From Candidatus Bipolaricaulota bacterium (lineage in GTDB: Bacteria; Bipolaricaulota; Bipolaricaulia; UBA7950; UBA9294), in NCBI GenBank assembly GCA_030612485.1, contig JAUWNS010000024.1:1-19768 (forward strand): a stretch of DNA of 19,768 bases, in the 5' to 3' direction. A program made the position numbers and the translations under genes. Of this stretch, positions 12,928 to 19,329 are shown piece by piece; positions within the stretch are counted from its first letter, which is position 1; every line of letters begins with the position of its first letter. The notes beneath the pieces were generated by a model. The model saw only the letters and a list, made by a program, of their open reading frames with translations. It was not told the origin of the DNA and did no database searches.

Positions 12928-13716
12928 ATGGAAAAGGAGCGTGCGTTGGAAGTTGCTGTTCGTGCGGCGCGAGAGGTGGGAGCGATACTGCGCGCGGGGA
13001 TGCGTGCGGAGAAGCACGCGTCCACCAAGAGTCACCGCCACGACCCGGTGACGATCTACGATCGTCGTGCCGAGCAATGGATCGTCTCCGCGATCAAGGA
13101 TGCCTTCCCCAAGCACGGGATCCTCTCCGAGGAGGGAATGAACAGCGAGGGTTCTTCCCCGTATTGCTGGATCATCGATCCACTCGATGGAACGAACAAC
13201 TTCCTGTGCGGCTACCCACAGTTCTCCGTATCGATCGCCCTTTCGCGCGGGGATGAGCTTCAGGTCGCGTGCATCTACGACCCCCTGCGCGATGAGCTCT
13301 TCAGCGCCATCGTGGGCGAGGGGGCGTACCTCGACGGCGTTTCGCTGCGGGTGAGCCCGCAGAAGACCCTCAATGGATCGTTGATCGGGGTCGGCTTCTC
13401 CTCACGACCTGAGCGAGCCCTTCGCACCCACGCTGCCATGAGGCCGCTCCTCTCCCAGGCGAGGGCGGTTCGTATGGCAGGTTCGGCCTGTCTCGACCTC
13501 GCCTACGTCGCTGCCGGGCGGCTCGACGCGGCGTGGTACCTCTCCCTCTCCCCGTGGGATGTGGCTGCAGGAATCCTCCTCATTCGCGAGGCGGGAGGAT
13601 GGGTGAGCGACCTCTGCGGAGCCACCCTTATCGATCCGGAGACTGGGATCCTGGCGACTAACGGGGCGATCCATGCTGAGATGCTCGGAGTGATCGGGAT
13701 CGGGCGTGATAAGTGA
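12928..13716 (+). CDS. Inositol-monophosphatase-family phosphatase
   Basis: A 262-residue Mg-dependent phosphatase of the IMPase/FBPase/CysQ superfamily. Metal ligands are E68-E69 (L-S-E-E), D84 and D87 in I-I-D-P-L-D-G-T-N-N-F, and D211 in S-P-W-D-V-A-A-G. The block N-F-L-C-G-Y-P-Q-F-S-V-S-I-A matches the IMPase signature. Possible substrates are inositol-1-phosphate, fructose-1,6-bisphosphate or 3'-phosphoadenosine phosphate, and the sequence does not decide between them. The ATG at 12928 is one base after the preceding stop and behind AAGGGGG; longer in-frame readings back to 12754 would overlap the phosphoesterase and are rejected. Its TGA overlaps the GTG of the next gene by four bases. 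Confidence 0.92.
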   Translation: MEKERALEVAVRAAREVGAILRAGMRAEKHASTKSHRHDPVTIYDRRAEQWIVSAIKDAFPKHGILSEEGMNSEGSSPYCWIIDPLDGTNNFLCGYPQFSVSIALSRGDELQVACIYDPLRDELFSAIVGEGAYLDGVSLRVSPQKTLNGSLIGVGFSSRPERALRTHAAMRPLLSQARAVRMAGSACLDLAYVAAGRLDAAWYLSLSPWDVAAGILLIREAGGWVSDLCGATLIDPETGILATNGAIHAEMLGVIGIGRDK

Positions 13717-14630
13717 ACCAAGAGGAGCTTCTGCCCGGCCGTCTCACCCGGTACCGTAAGATAATTCCTGATTGGGAGGATTTCTTCACCTATAGCACGC
13801 GCCCCCTTCCGGTGAGTGTGCGTGTCAATACCCTGCGTATCGCTCCGAAAGCCTTAGCGGAACGGCTCGCACAGAAAGGGTTTCACCTCACACCGATCCC
13901 TTGGGCGAACGACCTGTTCGCTGTCGAGGGGACGAAGGTTGCGAAGACCATCGAACACTGGCTCGGCCTCTTCTACATCCAGGAAGCCGTGCAGACGGTT
14001 CCCGTGCGTCTCCTCGATCCAAGGCCTGAGGAGCGGGTTCTCGACCTGTGCGCCGCTCCTGGGGGGAAATGCACCCAGAGCGCCGTACGAATGGAGAACA
14101 GGGGGCTTCTCGTCGCCAATGAACCTAACGGGCGGCGTCAACCGTCCCTCTTGGCGAGCCTGAACCGGTTTGGGGCTCTCAACGCCTCGGTTACCTCCTA
14201 CCGGGGGGAGTCTTTCCCTCTGCGGGTCGGTTTCGATCGCGTTCTCGTCGACGCCCCTTGCTCGGCCGAGGGGACGCTTCGCAAGGAACGTTCTCTGCGC
14301 GGTGGTGCATTCACAGCGACGATCGAGCGGCTGGTGCAACTGCAACGGCGTTTGATCCTGCGTGGGTACGACCTTCTCCGTCCTGGAGGGAGGTTGGTCT
14401 ACTCCACCTGTACCTTCGCCCCGGAGGAGAACGAGGCAATTGCAGCCTTCCTCTTGGGGGAGCGGGACGCAACGATCGAACCGATCAGTCTTCCTTTCTC
14501 TTCCTCCCCAGGGATCCGGGAGTGGGAGAGGACAATCTTCCCCGCGTCGATAACGGGCTGTGCCCGGATCTATCCGCACCAAATAGACAGTGGAGGTGGG
14601 TTCGCTGCCCGATTCAGAAAGCCTTCGTGA
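13713..14630 (+). CDS. RNA (cytosine-5)-methyltransferase, NOL1/NOP2/Sun (RsmF-like), catalytic part
   Basis: A 305-residue SAM-dependent methyltransferase that makes 5-methylcytosine in rRNA or tRNA. An N-terminal region (about 10-95, R-V-N-T-L-R, L-G-L-F-Y-I-Q-E) leads into the Rossmann core: motif I D-L-C-A-A-P-G-G-K (111-119), acidic N-E-P-N-G-R-R, motif IV V-D-A-P-C183-S and motif VI Y-S-T-C233-T-F. Both catalytic Cys are present. It ends with G-G-G-F-A-A-R-F-R-K, where the family core normally ends. The C-terminal PUA-like RNA-binding domain found in RsmF/YebU is not in this frame; it is encoded by the overlapping gene that follows. GTG at 13713 overlaps the IMPase stop. Confidence 0.9.
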   Translation: MNQEELLPGRLTRYRKIIPDWEDFFTYSTRPLPVSVRVNTLRIAPKALAERLAQKGFHLTPIPWANDLFAVEGTKVAKTIEHWLGLFYIQEAVQTVPVRLLDPRPEERVLDLCAAPGGKCTQSAVRMENRGLLVANEPNGRRQPSLLASLNRFGALNASVTSYRGESFPLRVGFDRVLVDAPCSAEGTLRKERSLRGGAFTATIERLVQLQRRLILRGYDLLRPGGRLVYSTCTFAPEENEAIAAFLLGERDATIEPISLPFSSSPGIREWERTIFPASITGCARIYPHQIDSGGGFAARFRKPS

Positions 14631-15054
14631 TGAGGTAATCGGCTACTTCGAGACGCGTTTCGGAGTTCCCCCCTCCTTCTTCTCAGGCTTCTCCTTCGAG
14701 GAGAGGAAAGGGGAGATATGGGCGACGACAGCACCCTGTCCCCCGGATCTCTCTACGCTTCGCCCCTCAGGTCTGAGGATCATGCGGCGGATGCCGCATG
14801 CCTTCAAGCCAACTAGTTTGTTCTTGCGGGTGCTCAACACCCGGATTACCGCCTCCCGTGTCGAGATCGAACGCCTCGATATCTTGCGGCATCTCCTCCT
14901 CGGTCAGACGAGCGAGACATCCCTTACGGAAGGGTTCGTCGTTCTTTCGTTCCGCGGAGATCTGCTTGGCTGTGGAGTGGTCAAGAACGGGAGATTGCGG
15001 GTCCTGATCCCCGTGCAGAAGCGCAAGGAACTCTTGGATTGCCTCGAACCCTAG
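14590..15054 (+). CDS. Separated PUA-like C-terminal domain of the RsmF-type methyltransferase
   Basis: A 154-residue protein that reads like the C-terminal half of an RsmF/NSUN-type enzyme. It has F-x-x-R-F-G-V-P-P-x-F and G-E-I-W-A-T-T, then G-L-R-I-M-R, F-K-P-T-S-L-F-L, a helix I-E-R-L-D-I-L-R-H-L-L-L-G, and the PUA-like core G-F-V-V-L-S-F-R-G-D-L-L-G-C-G-V-V-K-N-G-R-L-R. Its frame is +1 relative to the methyltransferase, and it overlaps that gene's 3' end by 41 bases. The first possible starts are GTG at 14590 and 14596, neither with a proper ribosome site. That fits coupled translation of a split enzyme, programmed frameshifting, or a recent frameshift or sequencing error. It should help place the enzyme on its RNA. 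Confidence 0.75.
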   Translation: MEVGSLPDSESLRDEVIGYFETRFGVPPSFFSGFSFEERKGEIWATTAPCPPDLSTLRPSGLRIMRRMPHAFKPTSLFLRVLNTRITASRVEIERLDILRHLLLGQTSETSLTEGFVVLSFRGDLLGCGVVKNGRLRVLIPVQKRKELLDCLEP

Positions 15055-15060
15055 TTTCAA

Positions 15061-15140
15061 GCGTTTTACCGCAGAGGGCGCAGAGATCTGAGAGGGGAGA
15101 CGGGGTTTTTATTCTCCCTTTCTCCGTGTCTCCCTTTTCT
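15061..15140 (+). terminator. Likely terminator and degenerate GCAGAG-type repeat after the methyltransferase operon
   Basis: GGGAGAC at 15095-15101 pairs with GTCTCCC at 15128-15134 (with a further GG/CC pair inside), followed by TTTTCTCTTCT. The segment opens with ACCGCAGAGGGCGCAGAG, a word of the type common in degenerate intergenic repeats of many environmental bacteria; that resemblance is from memory. The loop is long, so termination strength is uncertain. Confidence 0.45.
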
Positions 15141-15198
15141 CTTCTCTCCGTGGCCAAATGATCGAAACTTGGATTTGTGCCCAAGAAGGAGGTGCCAA

Positions 15199-15231
15199 AT
15201 GTTTCGAGTAACGGCCGCCATTGTGATCTAA
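15199..15231 (+). other. Ten-codon ORF with a strong ribosome site (leader or relic)
   Basis: AAGGAGGTG lies six bases before an ATG at 15199, followed by MFRVTAAIVI and TAA. It looks like the beginning of a signal peptide cut short. Flanking CGAAACTTGG (from 15164) and CCAAATGTTTCG can partly pair and would hide the ribosome site. It lies upstream of the promoter for the gene at 15298, so it may be a relic of a lost gene rather than a working leader. Confidence 0.35.
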
Positions 15232-15256
15232 ATTACGGAAATCACTATGCCCGTTC

Positions 15257-15265
15257 TGCTAAGAT
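15257..15265 (+). promoter_or_regulatory. Extended -10 promoter of the vWA-RTX gene
   Basis: TGCTAAGAT combines the TG extension (15257-15258) with -10 TAAGAT (15260-15265). No good -35 is seen at normal spacing, which the extension can compensate. The start point near 15272 leaves a leader of about 26 bases with the AAGGAGGT ribosome site. Confidence 0.5.
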
Positions 15266-15297
15266 AGGGCGTCAAGGGGATCGATAAGGAGGTAATA

Positions 15298-17364
15298 ATG
15301 AGCAATAAACTATGTCTAACGGTGTTATTGATCTTCGGGGTGCTCTTCGTCTCGGTGATCGCGTGGGGGGCTCCGCAGAACTTGGCCATCATCCTCGATG
15401 CGTCGAACAGCATGAACAAGCAGTTCGGGACGGCGTCGCGGCTGGATGTGGCGAAGGATGCACTCGGCGATCTGTTGGGGATTCTCCCCGATGGGATTAA
15501 TGCAGGCCTCTTTGCCTACGGTCATCGAATCGGGAAGGGAGATAGGGAAGAAAGCTGTCAGGATATCGAGCCTCTCTTCCCGGTTCGTCCGTTCGATGTA
15601 TCCATGGTCGGTGGGATGACCGCCTCTATCGCGCAGATCGAGGCACGAGGGCTGACCCCGATTGCCGATGCATTGGTCGAGGCAGCGAATGAGCTCACCG
15701 GTCTCGAGGGATCGAGCATGATAGTCCTCATCAGTGATGGTGAGGAGACCTGTGGAGGAGACCCTCTCGCCGTCGCTCAGATGCTCACCACGATGAACCC
15801 GCCGATCGTCCTGCACGTCATTGGTCTCGATGTCGATGAGGGTGTGCGCGAGTCCTTGACGGCGATGGCTGAGAGGACTGGTGGGTCGTACTGGAACGTG
15901 GGTGAGGCGAGCGGACTGTTCGCTACCCTCACTGAGGTCGTCTCTACACCCGAGCCTGTGAAATCGGTCACTCCTTCGATCCCAGCGCAATACGCGCACT
16001 TGGGGATCGTAAACGTCATCTACGGAACCAATGGAGACGACACCCTTTATGGAACCCCGGAGAACGACCTTATCTACGGCCTCTCGGGAAATGACTTCTT
16101 GATCGGGTTGGGAGGGAACGATATCCTCATCGGAGGAGACGGAAACGACATCATCGAGGGGGGAATCGGGCACGACGTCCTTCTGGGTGATGCTGGTAAT
16201 GATGTGCTATTCGGCGGAACGGGGAATGACCTCCTCTGTGGCGGGCCGGGCGAGGACTCGCTCGAAGGCGAGGTAGGAGATGACTCCCTCTGTGGCGGAG
16301 CCGGGGTGGATGCACTACTCGGTGGACCGGGGAACGATCGGCTCTATCACGTAGACGGGTGTGATACCCTCCTCCAGGGGATGGTGATCGAAGGGCCCTG
16401 CCCGAGTTGCAGAGCCCTCAACCTGAACTGCCCGCTTGCCGTGACCTGTCCTCCTGCGATGCCAGTCACAACCTGCTTCCCCATGCCTCCTCCTCTGCCT
16501 TGCCCAGTTCCACCGGCGATCAAGGCGGTCGATGAGGGAACGTCGATCAGGCTTCACGGGACGGTAGCTGACCAGGACTGCAATGTGATCAAGACCTGTT
16601 GGAGCGCATCGAGAGGACACTTCGACAACCCGACGAGTCTCGACCCCCTCTACTACGCTCCGATGACCGCTTGTTGCGCGGGTGAGGATGTAACGATCAC
16701 CCTGCAGGCAACCGACAGCTGTGGCGCGACGGGGGTGGACTCGTTCTTGCTCCACATCAATAACATCAACCAACCACCGATCGCCGATGCCGGGCCGGAT
16801 CTTGTTGTCGATGAAGGAGGGACGATACAGCTAACCTGTTCTGCGTCCGATCCCGATGGCGACGCGATCTCATACTTCTGGAACGTGACGTGTGGCGGCG
16901 GAACCTTCGTCGATCCGACGAGGCTTCATCCGATCTACGCCGCACCGATGACAGATAACTGTGGTGGCGAGAATATCGTTATCACTTTCACTGTCACCGA
17001 TGCCTGCGGCGCGAGCACGAGCGACACCCTCATCGTCCATGTACGAAACCTGAATGCTCCTCCGGTTGTCGAGTTGGGTCCGGGGTTCTGCATGACGGAA
17101 GGGACATCGAAGCTGTTGTGCGCAGTGGCGAGTGACCCGGAGTGCGCTCTTCTGGCCTACTACTGGACCGCCTCCAAGGGGACGTTCGACAACCCCTGTG
17201 CGGCGACTCCGTGCTACATTGCGCCGTTGGTCGATTCCTGCACCGGTGAGGATGTTGTGATCAGCCTTACCGTGACCGATCCGTGCGGTGCGAGTGCTTG
17301 TGATTCCCTCTCGATTCACATCGAGAACGTGAACACTCCCCCTGTTGTCAAGGCAGATCCGTAA
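15298..17364 (+). CDS. Secreted vWA - RTX-like repeat - Cys-rich PKD-like repeat protein
   Basis: A 688-residue exported protein. After a signal peptide (about 5-24) a vWA domain (about 27-215) carries an intact metal site: D34-x-S36-x-S38, T120, D147, plus S-D-G-E-E-T-C-G-G-D as in the vWA gene at 6216. Residues 240-350 are tandem nine-residue repeats (G-G-x-G-N-D-x-L) that bind calcium in RTX proteins. A Cys/Pro-rich linker (about 367-405) leads to three PKD/cadherin-like repeats (406-493, 494-588, 589-680), each with D-x-C-G-A and P-x-Y-x-A-P landmarks and several Cys likely to form disulfides. It should be a calcium-dependent adhesive or structural surface protein. AAGGAGGT precedes the ATG at 15298. 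No C-terminal anchor is visible. The gene at 18124 is a paralogue of its C-terminal part. Confidence 0.88.
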   Translation: MSNKLCLTVLLIFGVLFVSVIAWGAPQNLAIILDASNSMNKQFGTASRLDVAKDALGDLLGILPDGINAGLFAYGHRIGKGDREESCQDIEPLFPVRPFDVSMVGGMTASIAQIEARGLTPIADALVEAANELTGLEGSSMIVLISDGEETCGGDPLAVAQMLTTMNPPIVLHVIGLDVDEGVRESLTAMAERTGGSYWNVGEASGLFATLTEVVSTPEPVKSVTPSIPAQYAHLGIVNVIYGTNGDDTLYGTPENDLIYGLSGNDFLIGLGGNDILIGGDGNDIIEGGIGHDVLLGDAGNDVLFGGTGNDLLCGGPGEDSLEGEVGDDSLCGGAGVDALLGGPGNDRLYHVDGCDTLLQGMVIEGPCPSCRALNLNCPLAVTCPPAMPVTTCFPMPPPLPCPVPPAIKAVDEGTSIRLHGTVADQDCNVIKTCWSASRGHFDNPTSLDPLYYAPMTACCAGEDVTITLQATDSCGATGVDSFLLHINNINQPPIADAGPDLVVDEGGTIQLTCSASDPDGDAISYFWNVTCGGGTFVDPTRLHPIYAAPMTDNCGGENIVITFTVTDACGASTSDTLIVHVRNLNAPPVVELGPGFCMTEGTSKLLCAVASDPECALLAYYWTASKGTFDNPCAATPCYIAPLVDSCTGEDVVISLTVTDPCGASACDSLSIHIENVNTPPVVKADP

Positions 17365-17395
17365 AAGGATCTGAAGGTAAAGAGAGTCGTTGGCT

Positions 17396-17438
17396 GATCT
17401 GCTCCGTCTATACCAAGGCGGAGCAGATCATTTTATTT
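17396..17438 (+). terminator. Intrinsic terminator of the vWA-RTX gene
   Basis: A perfect 11-pair stem GATCTGCTCCG / CGGAGCAGATC with a 12-base loop, followed by ATTTTATTT. Positions 17398-17429 match 19288-19319 after the paralogous gene with a single difference, loop included. Confidence 0.9.
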
Positions 17439-17498
17439 GGGTTTGTTATCTCGTTTTGATGAGCGGGTAACTGCAAGTTAAGCCTGCTTGCGGCTCTG

Positions 17499-17566
17499 CT
17501 CTAAGGAAACCAGGAATTCAGGAGCAGAAAAGACTCCGAAGCCTTGAGCTGGAAACAAAAAGGCAC
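17499..17566. repeat. Dispersed repeat segment, copy 2
   Basis: CTCTAAGGAAACCAGG (17499-17514) and the later GAAACAA...GGCA block (from 17552) repeat the arrangement at 65-119. Around it, 17439-17780 holds no gene I can support: frames on both strands lack ribosome sites and family features. Confidence 0.4.
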
Positions 17567-17709
17567 GCCTTTCCTCGGGTTTTATGGTAAACCGCTACTT
17601 GGCGTCGGGAAGAAGCTGCCGAGTAACCTCCGCTCGAAACCGATTCTCCTTGGCGAAGAGCATGAACCGGACAAAGGCCGTTTTGAGGGCTGAAGTGGGA
17701 CCAGATCCT

Positions 17710-17739
17710 GAAAAGCAAGCGAGTCCCGCTTTGCTTTTC
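17710..17739. terminator. A/T-tract hairpin, possible bidirectional terminator
   Basis: GAAAAGCAA (17710-17718) pairs with TTGCTTTTC (17731-17739), continued inward by GCG/CGC with one bulged T. The A- and T-tracts lie within the stem, as in bidirectional terminators. It lies about 40 bases past the stop of the minus-strand gene at 17781-17942, which it could terminate. Confidence 0.45.
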
Positions 17740-17780
17740 ATGTCCTTGGCGTACCACTCCCTCGATTACGAGAACCGTGT

Positions 17781-17942
17781 TCACATTAATGAACTACCCC
17801 GCCCCAAAGGATGGGGAATCAGACTCTCCTTTTGATTGATTCCCGGTCTCTCCGATGGCGAGTGCCCGATAAACAGCCCTTCCAGCACTCCAAACGCTAG
17901 GATTCCGCCTACTATGAGAAACTTTGCCGCCCTCCTATTCAT
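17781..17942 (-). CDS. Small single-pass membrane or secreted protein (53 aa)
   Basis: A 53-residue protein starting M-N-R-R-A-A-K-F-L-I-V-G-G-I-L-A-F with one hydrophobic segment (about 7-24) behind positive residues, then a polar tail of about 30 residues rich in Ser, Gly and Pro. I do not recognise it. The ATG at 17942 has AAAGGAGGG directly upstream, far better than the longer in-frame start at 17984. It is divergent from the Cys-rich gene at 18124. Small anchored proteins of this look can be lipoprotein-like or regulatory; there is no Cys for a lipobox. Its function is unknown. Confidence 0.5.
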   Translation of the reverse strand: MNRRAAKFLIVGGILAFGVLEGLFIGHSPSERPGINQKESLIPHPLGRGSSLM

Positions 17943-18028
17943 GTGCCCTCCTTTAAGAACGAATCTCGCTCTCAACCGTATCACAAATCATCTTCCCTGT
18001 GAAGGGGTGGAAATGAAGCGTGTCATTC

Positions 18029-18057
18029 TTGGCATTCTCTCTTTTTTGTGGTATGCT
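18029..18057 (+). promoter_or_regulatory. Sigma-70-type promoter of the Cys-rich repeat gene
   Basis: -35 TTGGCA (18029-18034), a 17-base spacer and -10 TATGCT (18052-18057) with a TGG extension just before it. The start point near 18064 gives a leader of about 60 bases, which contains GAGGAGGG before the ATG at 18124. Confidence 0.65.
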
Positions 18058-18123
18058 GAGATTAGGGAATCTTAAGGTGAAGAAAGAGGGGGGATAGGCA
18101 GTTCATAGAGGAGGGTCTGTGCA

Positions 18124-19269
18124 ATGGACAACACGAACGATCTGTTGGTTGTGGGGGCGTTGGTCATTGGGGTGGCTGTCGGGCTTCTGTTCTGTCCGAA
18201 AGCGCCTGAATCTGTAATTCCACCCTATGTTGACGCAGGGCCAGACATAATGCTCAGCGAATGTTGTAGCGCCCGTCTTACTTGCAAAGGGTACGATCCC
18301 AATGGGGGAGCGGTAACCTACCACTGGACGGCCGAGGATGGGATGGGAAGCTTTAATGATGCTTCCTTGTTACATCCTACCTATACCGCTTCACCTATCT
18401 GCGAATGTTGGGACGACATTACGCTCACCCTTACTGTCACGAACAAGCAGGGGCTTAGCGCAAGCGACAGCATGGTCGCGCGGGTACGGGATACGATCCG
18501 TTGCCTCCCGCTGGGGCGGTGTTACCCGATTACTCCTGCTCCTTGTCGCGTGATGCCGGTCCCTCCGTATTGTGTGGTAGTGCCTGTTCCGCCCTGTCCA
18601 CCACAGCCGACTCCGCTGTGTGCACCGGTTGTCCCGTATTGCCTACCTGTTCCACCTCTCTGTCCCCCAATTCCGCCGTGCATAGACGCGAGTTTAGCTA
18701 CTAAGTCGGTCAATGAGGGCGGATCGATTCAGCTTTTCGGTACGGTCTGTGATCCTGATAATAACGTCGTCAGTTACCGGTGGACAGCGGACAAGGGGAC
18801 GTTTGATGACCCCACATCGCTCAATCCTATTTACTATGCCCCGATGACCAACGCTTGTGGAGGAGAGTGCGCATGTATCACACTGACCGCGATCGATAGT
18901 TGTTGCGCGCGCGGAGTTGATCGGCTCCTCCTTTACATCAACAATGTGAACCATCTGCCGGTTGCGGATGCGGGTGAGGATATAACGGTTAATGAGTGTT
19001 CTAGCGTTCGATTGACCTGTTCTGGTTACGACCCGGATGGCGATGCGTTGAGTTACTACTGGACAGCGTCGTGTGGCCGGGGCAGCTTTGATAATCCGTA
19101 CGCCCTTCACCCGGTGTACGTCGCCCCGTCCACTGACCGCTGTGAAGGCGAGAATGTTGTTCTCACTCTGACCGTGACCGACACATGTGGCGCAAGCGCG
19201 ACTGATTCGATGATCGTGCACGTGAATAATACGACGAACACTCCTCCCACAGTTAAAGCAGATCCGTAA
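18124..19269 (+). CDS. Membrane-anchored Cys-rich PKD-like repeat protein, paralogue of the vWA-RTX protein
   Basis: A 381-residue protein with an uncleaved-looking hydrophobic segment (about 7-23) and no vWA or RTX part. It has one PKD-like repeat (35-124), a Cys/Pro linker (125-190) with about ten Cys spaced between P-V-P, P-P and P-Y steps, then two more repeats (191-276, 277-372) ending T-N-T-P-P-T-V-K-A-D-P. There are 26 Cys in all. Repeats two and three and the linker are collinear with the linker and first two repeats of the protein encoded at 15298, with shared P-T-S-L-x-P-x-Y-Y-A-P-M-T and D-x-C-G-A-S. It is probably an outward-facing, disulfide-hardened surface or appendage protein. 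AGGAGG lies nine bases before the ATG. Its terminator is a near copy of the paralogue's. Confidence 0.82.
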   Translation: MDNTNDLLVVGALVIGVAVGLLFCPKAPESVIPPYVDAGPDIMLSECCSARLTCKGYDPNGGAVTYHWTAEDGMGSFNDASLLHPTYTASPICECWDDITLTLTVTNKQGLSASDSMVARVRDTIRCLPLGRCYPITPAPCRVMPVPPYCVVVPVPPCPPQPTPLCAPVVPYCLPVPPLCPPIPPCIDASLATKSVNEGGSIQLFGTVCDPDNNVVSYRWTADKGTFDDPTSLNPIYYAPMTNACGGECACITLTAIDSCCARGVDRLLLYINNVNHLPVADAGEDITVNECSSVRLTCSGYDPDGDALSYYWTASCGRGSFDNPYALHPVYVAPSTDRCEGENVVLTLTVTDTCGASATDSMIVHVNNTTNTPPTVKADP

Positions 19270-19287
19270 AGAGCGATTATCACGCGC

Positions 19288-19329
19288 TCTGCTCCGTCTA
19301 CACCAAGGCGGAGCAGATCGTTCTATTTT
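19288..19329 (+). terminator. Intrinsic terminator of the Cys-rich repeat gene
   Basis: A nine-pair stem TCTGCTCCG / CGGAGCAGA with a 12-base loop, followed by TCGTTCTATTTT. It matches the terminator at 17396-17438 almost base for base. The stop codon of the convergent minus-strand gene lies in its loop. Confidence 0.85.

Noticed and set aside
13854..14582. 242-codon minus-strand frame
   Set aside because: A shadow of the RNA methyltransferase, which has every family motif on the plus strand.
15325..16173. 282-codon minus-strand frame
   Set aside because: A shadow of the vWA-RTX gene; its charged, repetitive composition mirrors the regular codons of the repeats.
17518..17784. 88-codon minus-strand frame whose GTG overlaps the stop of the 53-residue gene
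   Set aside because: It has no family features, odd composition, runs through the hairpin at 17710 and ends in the dispersed repeat. The overlap with the upstream stop is suggestive but not enough.
17584..17835. 83-codon plus-strand frame
   Set aside because: No ribosome site; it crosses the hairpin and the antisense of the 53-residue gene. Its protein shows no recognisable pattern.
18013..18075. 20-codon frame starting M-K-R-V-I-L-G-I-L-S-F
   Set aside because: It looks like the start of a signal peptide, but it lies over the -35 and -10 boxes of the gene at 18124, so that promoter cannot express it. Possibly a relic.
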